Shown here in pieces: positions 1 through 8,362 of a stretch of 64,000 nucleotides of DNA. Numbering within the stretch: position 1 is the first letter of the stretch; every line of letters begins with the position of its first letter. The notes under the pieces are model-generated. The model was not told the origin of the DNA. It did no database searches and saw only the letters and a program-made list of their open reading frames with translations. The position numbers and the translations under genes were made by a program. The stretch is from an uncultured Allomuricauda sp. (lineage in GTDB: Bacteria > Bacteroidota > Bacteroidia > Flavobacteriales > Flavobacteriaceae), in the NCBI RefSeq assembly GCF_947501165.1, contig NZ_CANMUU010000002.1, positions 744,001 to 808,000 of the forward strand. Reading direction: 5' to 3'.

Positions 1-602
1 GTATTCGCACCCTAAAGGTAAAACTAGGCAGTAATGATGGTATTGAAGCCGATAAAGCCATGTATAGTCAAGTGCTGGAATACCATAGAAAGTATCCCAT
101 ATCCATCCGGGTGGATGCCAATGGTGGGTGGGATGTAAAAGAAGCGCACCACATGATGCAATGGTTGTCTGAAAGGGAATGTGAATATGTAGAACAACCA
201 CTTAAAGAAGGACAAGAGGTGGATTTACCTTATTTATTTAAAAACAGACCTTTACCTATTTTTTTGGATGAATCCTGTCGGTTTGCAACCGACATTCCGA
301 AATGGGCCGATGCAGTGGATGGCGTGAACATGAAATTGATGAAATGTGGCGGTGTAACTGGAGCGCTACGGATTATTTCGACCGCCTACGCATTTGGTTT
401 AAAAACTATGATTGGTTGTATGGGGGAATCATCCATTTCCATAGCAGCAGGTGCAGCGGTATCCGGAGCACTGGACCATATTGATTTAGATTCCCATCTC
501 AATCTTAATCCAGACCCTTGCGAGGGTGCACCATTAATAAACGAAATTACCATGCCCATGGATGTGCCAGGTCATGGAGGTAAATTTAAATCCGAAGCAT
601 AA
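1..602 (+). CDS. Dipeptide epimerase / N-acetyl-D-Glu racemase-like enolase-superfamily enzyme, 3' part
   Basis: The gene enters from the left edge (codons in frame from base 3), so only about the last 200 residues are seen. They carry the catalytic signature of the muconate-lactonizing subgroup of the enolase superfamily: LKVKLG (KxK pair), VDANGGW (metal Asp), EQPL (metal Glu), DES (metal Asp) and MKLMKCGG (the opposite-face Lys). This is the barrel of L-Ala-D/L-Glu epimerases. Its stop codon directly abuts the ATG of a DUF1611 gene. In marine bacteria that neighbour pair has been described as DgcA (N-acetyl-D-glutamate racemase) and DgcN (D-glutamate N-acetyltransferase), so the substrate may be N-acetyl-D-Glu or a murein dipeptide. 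The choice between these substrates is inference. Confidence 0.85.
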   Translation, partial: IRTLKVKLGSNDGIEADKAMYSQVLEYHRKYPISIRVDANGGWDVKEAHHMMQWLSERECEYVEQPLKEGQEVDLPYLFKNRPLPIFLDESCRFATDIPKWADAVDGVNMKLMKCGGVTGALRIISTAYAFGLKTMIGCMGESSISIAAGAAVSGALDHIDLDSHLNLNPDPCEGAPLINEITMPMDVPGHGGKFKSEA

Positions 603-1634
603 ATGTTCAGCACAAAACAGAAATTATGCATCTACATGGAAGGAGCTCTGGATAATGATTCTGGTAAAATGGGCTTTGGACTCATGCGCTTTTCAAAACA
701 TCCCATCGTCTGTGTAATCGATTCTAAATTTCAAGGCAAAACAGTAGCAGAGGCAGTAAACCTTCCGTATTCAATCCCGGTAGTGGCTACCGTTGAAGAT
801 GCCCTAGTCAAGGGAAGCGAAATAATGGTGCTTGGTATTGCTCCAAGTGGGGGCAAATTCCCTGATTCATGGGATGAACCAGTTTCTTTTGCGTTGAAAA
901 ATGGACTATCGCTTATAAATGGCCTGCACGATGACTTAAATGCTCGTTTTGCCCATCTTTTGGGCGCCAACCGGATTTGGGATGTACGAAAACCCAAATC
1001 TTCTTATCCCATCGCCACAGGAAAAGCGGCAAAATTGGATAACAAAAGAATCCTAATGATTGGCACGGACATGGCCTCGGGAAAAATGACCGCAGGATTG
1101 GAACTCTATGCAGCTTTGCTGAAGAAAGAAGCTAATGTAGGTTTTGTGCCAACAGGACAAATTGGGATAACCCTTATGGGAAGCGGCATTCCTTTGGATG
1201 CCATAAAAGTAGACCAAGCAGCGGGAGCTGTGGAAGAAGCAGTTTTGGCCGAAAGGGATAAAGACATTATTATTGTGGAAGGTCAAGGGTCACTGGCTCA
1301 CCCAGGAAGTACCGCTACCCTACCCCTTATCCGTGGCACACAGGCTACCCATTTTATACTTTGCCACAAAGCAGCTAATGATCATTTAAGGTTTCCGGTA
1401 TCCCACGTGCCTATACCTCCTCTGGATGAATTCATTAAATTGAATGAAAACGTGGCTAAAGTATGTGGCTCACAATCTCCTGCCGAAACCGTAGGGATAG
1501 CCCTAAACACCATTGGTTTATCCAAAGCAGAAGCCGAAAACAAGGTAATGGAAATAGAAAAGCTTACAGGACTGCCCACAACCGATGTAGTCCGTTTTGG
1601 GGTAGAAAAACTAGTAAAAGCAATTATGCAATAA
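603..1634 (+). CDS. DUF1611 protein, DgcN-like D-glutamate N-acetyltransferase candidate
   Basis: A 343-residue protein of the DUF1611 family with an N-terminal Rossmann-like half and a C-terminal P-loop-like half. The loop GTDMASGKMT lies near residue 153, followed by VEGQGSLAHPG near residue 222. The ATG follows the stop of the epimerase gene with no gap, which implies translational coupling. DgcN from marine proteobacteria belongs to this family and acetylates D-glutamate before racemization by the epimerase homologue. The pairing here suggests the same route, D-Glu to N-acetyl-D-Glu to N-acetyl-L-Glu, probably for recycling peptidoglycan-derived D-Glu. The family assignment is firm; the reaction is inferred from gene order. 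Confidence 0.75.
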   Translation: MFSTKQKLCIYMEGALDNDSGKMGFGLMRFSKHPIVCVIDSKFQGKTVAEAVNLPYSIPVVATVEDALVKGSEIMVLGIAPSGGKFPDSWDEPVSFALKNGLSLINGLHDDLNARFAHLLGANRIWDVRKPKSSYPIATGKAAKLDNKRILMIGTDMASGKMTAGLELYAALLKKEANVGFVPTGQIGITLMGSGIPLDAIKVDQAAGAVEEAVLAERDKDIIIVEGQGSLAHPGSTATLPLIRGTQATHFILCHKAANDHLRFPVSHVPIPPLDEFIKLNENVAKVCGSQSPAETVGIALNTIGLSKAEAENKVMEIEKLTGLPTTDVVRFGVEKLVKAIMQ

Positions 1635-1652
1635 AATACATCCTTTGATATT

Positions 1653-3320
1653 ATGACCGATTTACAGATTGCCAAGAAAGTAAGCCTTAAACACATTACA
1701 GAAATAGCGAAAGCATTTGGAATTGGTCAAGAGGATATAGAAATGTATGGTAAGTTTAAAGCCAAGCTACCTTTAAGCGCCATCGACCCAAGAAAAGCGG
1801 CCAAGAGCAACTTGGTTCTAGTTTCTGCTATCTCTCCTACCCCTGCAGGTGAAGGAAAAACAACCATGTCCATCGGTTTATCCGAAGGTTTAAACCGATT
1901 GGGCAAAAAGACCACAGTGGTGCTGAGAGAACCCTCTTTGGGCCCTGTTTTTGGGATAAAAGGAGGAGCAACAGGTGGTGGTTATTCCCAAGTGCTTCCT
2001 ATGGAAGACATCAATCTTCACTTTACCGGTGATTTTTCAGCTATTGAAAAGGCACATAATCTGTTGGCAGCTTTGATTGATAACAATATCCAAAGTAAAA
2101 CGAATTCCCTCGGAATTGATGCAAGAACTGTAAGTTGGAAACGTGTTGTGGATGTTAATGATAGAGCGCTTAGACAAGTAATTGTCGGTTTAGGGGGAAC
2201 AACGTCAGGAGTGCCAAGAGAAACTGGTTTTGATATTACAGCAGCCTCAGAAATCATGGCCATTCTTTGCTTAGCTGATGATTTGAGTGATTTAAAGCGA
2301 AGACTGGGCAACATTTTTGTGGGCTACACCTACGACAAGGAACCCATCTATGCCAAAGACCTCAAAGCTCAGGGTGCGATGACCGCACTTTTAAAAGATG
2401 CCATCAAACCTAACTTGGTCCAAACCATTAAAGGCAATCCTGCTATTATACATGGTGGGCCTTTTGCTAATATCGCTCAGGGAACAAATTCAGTTATCGC
2501 AACCCTAATGGGAATGTCGCATTCCGAATACACTGTAACCGAAGCTGGTTTTGGATTTGATTTAGGTGCGGAGAAGTTTTTTGATATTAAATGTCAAAGT
2601 GCCGGATTAAAACCAAAGGCTGTAGTACTCACAACAACTATCCGCGCTTTAAAATATCACGGGGGAGCTGACCTTAAATCGCTAACTGAACCCAATGTAG
2701 AAGCGCTTAAAAAGGGACTGCCCAATCTTGAAAAGCACCTGGAAAACATTTCTAAGTTCAATATTACACCGGTCGTTTCAATCAATAACTTTTTAACGGA
2801 TACGGATGAGGAAATTGATGTAATCAAGGAGTTTGCAAAATTGAAAGGAGTTCGTGTGGCTTTGGCCGAAGTTTGGGCCAAAGGTGGTGAAGGCGCTCTA
2901 GAGCTGGCGCAGCATGTCATCAACATAATCGAATCCAATACCTCAGATTTTAAGCCTTTGTATTCTTGGAATCAAAGCGTCACTGAAAAAATCGAGACCA
3001 TTGCCAAAGAAATTTATGGTGCCGAACACGTGGATTATACCGCCAAAGCCAAAGCACATTTAAGGAAAATAACAAACCTTGGATTGGACCACTTACCTGT
3101 TTGTATTGCCAAAACCCAAAAATCCTTGTCTGATAATCCAAAATTATTGGGGCGCCCAAAAGATTTTATCATTACGGTGCGAGAGATTGAAATAGCGGCC
3201 GGCGCTGGATTTTTGATTCCAATAACCGGAAATATTATGCGAATGCCAGGATTACCGGCCCACCCAGCTTCGGAAGGAATGGATATTAATGAAGCGGGTG
3301 AAATAACAGGCCTATTCTAA
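1653..3320 (+). CDS. fhs: Formate--tetrahydrofolate ligase
   Basis: A 555-residue protein of standard length for Fhs, which makes 10-formyl-THF from formate, THF and ATP in the cytosol. The nucleotide loop PTPAGEGKTT lies at residues 62-71, and the family stretches FTGDFSAIEKAHNLL and REPSLGPVFGIKGGA are intact. It starts 18 bp after the DUF1611 gene on the same strand and may share its transcript, although no metabolic link to D-glutamate is evident. The next gene downstream has its own -7 promoter box. No frameshift or missing key residue was seen. Confidence 0.97.
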   Translation: MTDLQIAKKVSLKHITEIAKAFGIGQEDIEMYGKFKAKLPLSAIDPRKAAKSNLVLVSAISPTPAGEGKTTMSIGLSEGLNRLGKKTTVVLREPSLGPVFGIKGGATGGGYSQVLPMEDINLHFTGDFSAIEKAHNLLAALIDNNIQSKTNSLGIDARTVSWKRVVDVNDRALRQVIVGLGGTTSGVPRETGFDITAASEIMAILCLADDLSDLKRRLGNIFVGYTYDKEPIYAKDLKAQGAMTALLKDAIKPNLVQTIKGNPAIIHGGPFANIAQGTNSVIATLMGMSHSEYTVTEAGFGFDLGAEKFFDIKCQSAGLKPKAVVLTTTIRALKYHGGADLKSLTEPNVEALKKGLPNLEKHLENISKFNITPVVSINNFLTDTDEEIDVIKEFAKLKGVRVALAEVWAKGGEGALELAQHVINIIESNTSDFKPLYSWNQSVTEKIETIAKEIYGAEHVDYTAKAKAHLRKITNLGLDHLPVCIAKTQKSLSDNPKLLGRPKDFIITVREIEIAAGAGFLIPITGNIMRMPGLPAHPASEGMDINEAGEITGLF

Positions 3321-3352
3321 TATTCTTGGCTTTTAGCAATGCACCAAAGTCC

Positions 3353-3360
3353 TATCTTTG
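3353..3360 (+). promoter_or_regulatory. Bacteroidota-type -7 box (TATCTTTG) for mutS2
   Basis: TATCTTTG matches the Bacteroidota -7 consensus TAnnTTTG. It lies 18 nt before the mutS2 ATG. TTTT at 3331-3334, 18 nt upstream, is a poor but correctly spaced -33 element. Confidence 0.6.
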
Positions 3361-3378
3361 CGCTGCTATAAATAGAAA

Positions 3379-5550
3379 ATGCGGCAAATACATCCGAAAA
3401 CATTACAAGATCTAGAGTTTCCAACCATTTTGGAACAGCTTTCTGCACGCTGCAATACCGAATTGGGCAAAGCTGCAGCTCTTGAAATACAGCCTCTAGA
3501 AGACAAAGAATTACTGTTGAATGCCTTGGGGAGAACCTCAGAGTATCTAGCTTCGTTTTCCAATGAAAACAGAATTCCCAATCACGGTTTTGACACCATT
3601 AATGGAGAGTTAAGGTTATTGGCCATTGAAAATACAACCTTAGAAGTTTCAGGGTTTCGAAGAATTTCAGCCATTTGTACAACCTTGAGTCTGCATAAAA
3701 AGTTTTTCAAAAAGTTCAAGGAATATTATCCGTTGCTCTTTGAATTTTCAGAAAGTTTTGAAGAGAATAAATCTATTCCTGAAGAAACAAACAATGTCAT
3801 AGATAAGTTTGGGGAAGTAAGAGATACTGCCTCACTAGAGCTAAAGCATATCCGTCAACAAATCAACGAAGTACGGGGAAAAATCAATCAAAGTTTTGGT
3901 GTGGCGCTTCAACGCTATCAAACTTCAGAGTTTTTGGATGAGATTCGGGAATCTGTAGTAGAAAATCGAAGGGTATTGGCGGTTAAGGCCATGCATCGTA
4001 GAAAAGTGAAAGGAACTGTAATGGGTTCTTCCAAAACAGGAAGCATTGTTTACATTATTCCTGAGGCTACCCTGACCTACACACGGGAATTGAACAATTT
4101 GGAATATGACGAGAAAGAGGAAATTCAACGGATACTGAATGAACTCACAAATTTTATCCGCCCCTATCAAGAATTGCTAAAAGCGTATCAAGAATACCTT
4201 ATTGCAATAGATATCATTGCAGCCAAAGCGAAGTATGGTTCAGAAATGGATGCTATCCTTCCAGAAATCAATGAAGACAAACAATTGCATTTAAGGGATG
4301 CTTACCACCCACTACTCTATCTTTCCAACAAACTCAAAAAAGAAAAAACTTGGCCACAGACCATTCAACTTCATCCTGAAAACCGAATCATTGTAATTTC
4401 TGGGCCTAATGCGGGTGGAAAAAGTATCACTTTGAAAACCATAGGTTTGCTTCAAGTAATGCTACAAAGTGGTTTTCTGATTCCTGTGCATGAGCGAAGT
4501 TCAGTCTGCTTTTTTGATAGGATTTTAACGGATATTGGGGATAACCAATCTATTGAAAATCATTTGAGCACCTATAGTTATAGGCTCAAGAACATGAATG
4601 CTTTTCTGAAGAAGTGCAACAACAAAACCCTTTTCTTGATTGATGAATTTGGTACAGGTTCCGACCCCGAATTGGGAGGTGCTTTGGCCGAGGCTTTTCT
4701 GGAAGTTTTCTATGAAAGAGAAGCCTATGGGGTAATCACTACGCATTACGCCAACCTTAAAGCTTTGGCCAATGAATTACCCCATGTTACCAATGCTAAC
4801 ATGCGTTTCAATTCCAAGACCCTAGAGCCCACTTTTCAATTGGTTTTAGGCGAAGCAGGAAGTTCGTTCACCTTTGAAGTAGCTCAGAAAAACGGTATCC
4901 CCTATAGCCTCATCAACAAGGCCAAAAAGAAAATTGAGCGTGGCAAGGTTCGGTTTGATGCCACTATAGCAAAATTGCAAAAGGAACGCAATAAAATGGC
5001 TCAAACCGGTTCTCGACTACAAGAAGAAGAGAATAAAGCCCGTGAAGAAGCAGAAAAGTTGGAAAAACTGAATTCCAAAATCAAAAACAAACTGGAAAAC
5101 TACCAGGAACTATATGACCATAGTCAGCGTATGATACAACTTGGCAATAAGGTCAATACTGCCGCAGAACGCTATTTTGTTGATAATAAAAAGCGACCCT
5201 TGATATCAGAACTACTTCGTATTGTGGAAACGGAGAATAGTAAGCGTAAGAAAACCACAGCGAAGCAGGTCAAAGCCAAACAAGCGCAACAAAAACAAGT
5301 GGCCCAAGAACTGGAAAAAAAGATTGTCAAGGTTAGGCAGGAAAAGAAAATAGAAAAAAAGAAGGCGGAAAAGGCAGAAAAGAATAAACCCAGACCCATA
5401 TTTAAGATTGGAGACCGGGTTCGCATGTTTGACGGGAAAGCAGTGGGTAGTATTGATACCTTAGAAAAAGGGAAAGCTGTGGTGAATTATGGTATGTTTA
5501 CCACTAATGTGAGTGTGGACCAATTGGAACTTGTAGAAGCTAAAAAATGA
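3379..5550 (+). CDS. mutS2: MutS2-type ATPase without Smr domain
   Basis: A 723-residue MutS2 family protein. The core and clamp occupy the first ~330 residues, followed by the ATPase with Walker A GPNAGGKS near residue 342 and Walker B LFLIDEFGTGSDP near 417. A long Lys/Glu-rich coiled coil follows (about 515-665). The last ~50 residues form a KOW-like segment (FKIGDRVRMFDGKAVGSI). The C-terminal Smr endonuclease domain of Bacillus MutS2 is absent. MutS2 proteins suppress recombination and act on stalled or collided ribosomes; which role applies here cannot be told. The gene has its own promoter box and overlaps the next gene by 4 bp. Confidence 0.92.
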   Translation: MRQIHPKTLQDLEFPTILEQLSARCNTELGKAAALEIQPLEDKELLLNALGRTSEYLASFSNENRIPNHGFDTINGELRLLAIENTTLEVSGFRRISAICTTLSLHKKFFKKFKEYYPLLFEFSESFEENKSIPEETNNVIDKFGEVRDTASLELKHIRQQINEVRGKINQSFGVALQRYQTSEFLDEIRESVVENRRVLAVKAMHRRKVKGTVMGSSKTGSIVYIIPEATLTYTRELNNLEYDEKEEIQRILNELTNFIRPYQELLKAYQEYLIAIDIIAAKAKYGSEMDAILPEINEDKQLHLRDAYHPLLYLSNKLKKEKTWPQTIQLHPENRIIVISGPNAGGKSITLKTIGLLQVMLQSGFLIPVHERSSVCFFDRILTDIGDNQSIENHLSTYSYRLKNMNAFLKKCNNKTLFLIDEFGTGSDPELGGALAEAFLEVFYEREAYGVITTHYANLKALANELPHVTNANMRFNSKTLEPTFQLVLGEAGSSFTFEVAQKNGIPYSLINKAKKKIERGKVRFDATIAKLQKERNKMAQTGSRLQEEENKAREEAEKLEKLNSKIKNKLENYQELYDHSQRMIQLGNKVNTAAERYFVDNKKRPLISELLRIVETENSKRKKTTAKQVKAKQAQQKQVAQELEKKIVKVRQEKKIEKKKAEKAEKNKPRPIFKIGDRVRMFDGKAVGSIDTLEKGKAVVNYGMFTTNVSVDQLELVEAKK

Positions 5551-5900
5551 GAACATCTTTTACATTATATAAAAAAGGACTCGCTATTAGTGTTGAAGTT
5601 ATGGTGTATAACAGCAAAATATGCATCCGTGAAAACAGCAATAGTGGAGAACATTTGACCCTTATTGCGAATAATTCTGAAGCGGATTTATTAAAAGCTC
5701 TTGAAGCCAAATCCTGGTTACAAAGCCTATTCTCCAGAAAGAAGCAAGAGACCTTGTCAACAAAGCAAAGAATTCTTAAACTAATGGCTGAAAAATTCAC
5801 TTCTCCGGATAAAGACCCTTATCAAGAGATTACTGCTTTTTTTAAACAACACAAGATTCAATATTCGAATTCGTATTGGCCAGATTCCGATAGATTTTAA
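5547..5900 (+). CDS. Hypothetical protein coupled to mutS2
   Basis: A 117-residue protein starting in the ATGA overlap with the mutS2 stop, so the two are probably translationally coupled. It has no signal peptide or membrane segment. The middle is basic (SRKKQ), and the C-terminus is aromatic and acidic (YWPDSDRF). I do not recognise the family. The tight coupling suggests a cytosolic partner of MutS2, but nothing in the sequence shows a mechanism. The 188 bp after it hold no feature I can support. Confidence 0.7.
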   Translation: MRTSFTLYKKGLAISVEVMVYNSKICIRENSNSGEHLTLIANNSEADLLKALEAKSWLQSLFSRKKQETLSTKQRILKLMAEKFTSPDKDPYQEITAFFKQHKIQYSNSYWPDSDRF

Positions 5901-6088
5901 GAAAAAAAATTATCTAAAACAACAATTATTAGTCTACAATTGGAGTATCTACTGAAAGCTATTCAAATTTGAAGAAACAAAAGTTAATCATTGTTTATTG
6001 GTCATTACACATTGAATATTGCTGTTAAAAAAACAGCCGACATCAAGTTGTTGAACCCAACCTGAGCGGCCGACTGCCTTCTTTAATT

Positions 6089-8050
6089 TTAAAGATCAAA
6101 AGGACCTTCGTTATCAAAATCATTGTTCTTTGAGTTAATGGAATACTGTGTTCCCTCCTCATTAAACAAAATGTAATAACGCGTATCACCTATATACATA
6201 CTCATTGCGGCCCCGACTTTTTGAAAAGGCAGGGTATCGTTACGCCCCCATTTGCTTATTGGTTTAACCTCTTGATAAACACCATCACTACGTAAGGCAT
6301 ATTCCGTGCCTTGTTGGTTTATGAACCAGTGATCATTACCCTCTGTTACGCCCGTTCTATGTATGGCCGCGCCTATACCATCTGTAATAAATGGATTATC
6401 AGCAAAACCTACAGATGAACTTACCGGTACTTTTCTATCCAGCCAATATAAAGAATTGATACCGTCTTCTTCTAGTCCAGAATTCCTTAATACCGACCAA
6501 AAAAGACCGTCTTGCGAAAAGACAATTAATTCAATATCTCTACTACTATTATAGTCTCTATTTCCGTCTGTATTATAAATTGCCCCAATACCATCTTCAC
6601 CAAATGGATAGGAGGTGTCTGTATCTATTATATTTCCCAAATCCTCTATAGGATATGGTCCTTCTAACTTATTCGCAGCCTCTGCATTACTAACAACATA
6701 TCGTTTACCATCTTTGCTAATTAGGATTATTTTAGATTTCTCGGCTACGGTTGCGGCTCCTACCGGTCCTAATAAATCAAGAACCCGTCCTTCCCAATGT
6801 CGGGTCTGAACCGGAGCTGTTCCTTTTGCATATAATTCACATTGCACCAAATCATATTCAGTAGCTAATTTTGTTCCTACTATTTGACTCGGATTTTGCA
6901 CACTCCGCACCACATAAGACAAGGGCATGGCTTCAGTGATATTTGTGCTTTCGGCCAATTTTGCACCAATAACATTAATATCAAGTTCACCTGTCAACTC
7001 AAAGGCGCTTTCTGCACTACCGCCATAGGCAATTATTTTAGTTTTCACCTCTTTTAAGGCATTATACTGTTCATAATCAACTTCGCCTTCAACCTTCTTG
7101 TCAAAACCTTTATAGGTGCCTTCAACCCGGGTTTTTAGCTCATTGACAGAACTGGTCGATTCCACGAGCATATAGAAAATTCGTCCATAGGTCACCGAAG
7201 AAATGAATGTGGCGGGATTATTTGGTTGCACAAATGGGTCTAAATCTTCTCCCGTGACGTTTGCTGCGAAAATATCATCGAGCCCATTGATTTGGTCCAT
7301 ACTCATGGTATAATATTGCTGAGTCAATTTGACCAAAACACGATTATATTGCTTATCGGACGAAAAGGACAAATTACCAGAAGCATTAATATTGAACGAT
7401 TCAAAACTTATGCCTATTTCAAGGGCCATCTGTGCTTCACTAAAAACTTCAACTACCTCCAACTGAAAGTTGGCAGGTACAATATCTGGGTCATTGGCAA
7501 TGATTTCATTCATTGCAGTTTGAATCGTTGATTTTTTGACTTCGTCAACAGTGCTAGCAGATACCGCATTGCCGTTTATCAAATTGTAGGATACGGTTCC
7601 TCCTGCCCTATCCACATTTATGGTTGAAGGCGTGTTATTATCCAATGATTTTCCTTGTAATAAATTACCGGGCCAAATTACTTCGGCATTGGGGTTAAAT
7701 AATGGGAATTTACCATTACCATCAAGTACGCTTAGTTTTTTGGATGTACACTTATAGCGATAATTAATATCAGCGCCATTAAAATTTGGTTCTTCGTAAT
7801 CTTCAAAATAATCATCAAATACTTCTAGGGTGTCTGCGGTTCTAGTTGCTGGATAGTCTTCAATTGCCGCTCTTGAAAGCACATTATTAAGTGTCAGTAC
7901 ATCATTGTCACCCGGGTCATCATCAGTTTGACCTACCACATCGGGGTCATCAGTTGTAGACCCTTCTTTGCTACACGCAAAAATGAGGAGCATTACTAAA
8001 AATGGCAATGCCTTTAGCACAATTTTGAATTGTGATTGATTGGTTTTCAT
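6089..8050 (-). CDS. Cholesterol-dependent-cytolysin-like (CDCL) lipoprotein with four-repeat C-terminal domain
   Basis: A 653-residue protein. I start it at the Met followed by KTNQSQF (8050) because it gives a clean lipoprotein signal ending LLIFAC (Cys26); an in-frame Met nine codons upstream would precede the signal. The next residues (SKEG) and the acidic linker suggest export to the cell surface. The pore-forming core shows VIWPGNLLQG (124-133), SSVTYGRIFYMLVESTSS (284-301) with the YGR signature, the glycine pair in IIAYGGSAES (339-348) and PLSYVVR (376-382). These match domains 1-3 of cholesterol-dependent cytolysins. The Trp-rich undecapeptide and Ig-like domain 4 are absent. Instead, residues ~427-653 hold four repeats, each starting GAA/GAI (430, 488, 558, 612) and containing an aromatic-rich strand plus DG/EG turn. 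A hemopexin-like propeller is my inference. It is divergent from a TPR-LuxR regulator. Confidence 0.8.
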   Translation of the reverse strand: MKTNQSQFKIVLKALPFLVMLLIFACSKEGSTTDDPDVVGQTDDDPGDNDVLTLNNVLSRAAIEDYPATRTADTLEVFDDYFEDYEEPNFNGADINYRYKCTSKKLSVLDGNGKFPLFNPNAEVIWPGNLLQGKSLDNNTPSTINVDRAGGTVSYNLINGNAVSASTVDEVKKSTIQTAMNEIIANDPDIVPANFQLEVVEVFSEAQMALEIGISFESFNINASGNLSFSSDKQYNRVLVKLTQQYYTMSMDQINGLDDIFAANVTGEDLDPFVQPNNPATFISSVTYGRIFYMLVESTSSVNELKTRVEGTYKGFDKKVEGEVDYEQYNALKEVKTKIIAYGGSAESAFELTGELDINVIGAKLAESTNITEAMPLSYVVRSVQNPSQIVGTKLATEYDLVQCELYAKGTAPVQTRHWEGRVLDLLGPVGAATVAEKSKIILISKDGKRYVVSNAEAANKLEGPYPIEDLGNIIDTDTSYPFGEDGIGAIYNTDGNRDYNSSRDIELIVFSQDGLFWSVLRNSGLEEDGINSLYWLDRKVPVSSSVGFADNPFITDGIGAAIHRTGVTEGNDHWFINQQGTEYALRSDGVYQEVKPISKWGRNDTLPFQKVGAAMSMYIGDTRYYILFNEEGTQYSINSKNNDFDNEGPFDL

Positions 8051-8119
8051 AACTTCTTGGTTTATTGGATTCAACACCCCAAACCTAGAAGAGAAAAAAG
8101 GCCTTCCCTAATTTTGGAT

Positions 8120-8282
8120 ATGGACAAATCATGGACAACCAGTCCTAAAATGCATTAAAACATTCATGGACAATGATTGGTTTACAATAGAGATTAAAAA
8201 ATATATATTATTGATTATCAATATTTTATAATATTTTTCTATTTCATTTGAAATCGTAAAACCATGGACATATTATGGACAA
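8120..8282. promoter_or_regulatory. Phased direct repeats of ATGGACA between cytolysin-like gene and regulator
   Basis: Five copies of ATGGACA occur at 8120, 8131, 8166, 8264 and 8275. Four of them form two pairs with exactly 11-bp spacing (8120/8131 and 8264/8275), about one helical turn, and each pair is followed by AC. The element lies wholly in the 312-bp divergent intergenic region and is a good candidate operator for the adjacent LuxR-type regulator. Confidence 0.5.
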
Positions 8283-8362
8283 CAGGTTTTGTAGATAAGT
8301 TTTAATGATCTGTTGCAATAAAATATTTAAGTACCTTAGTATCAACCATTTTTACCAACCAT

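Noticed and set aside
6089-8050. Classical cholesterol-dependent cytolysin toxin
   Set aside because: The undecapeptide and Ig-like domain 4 are missing and the protein is a lipoprotein, so only a CDC-like relationship is claimed.
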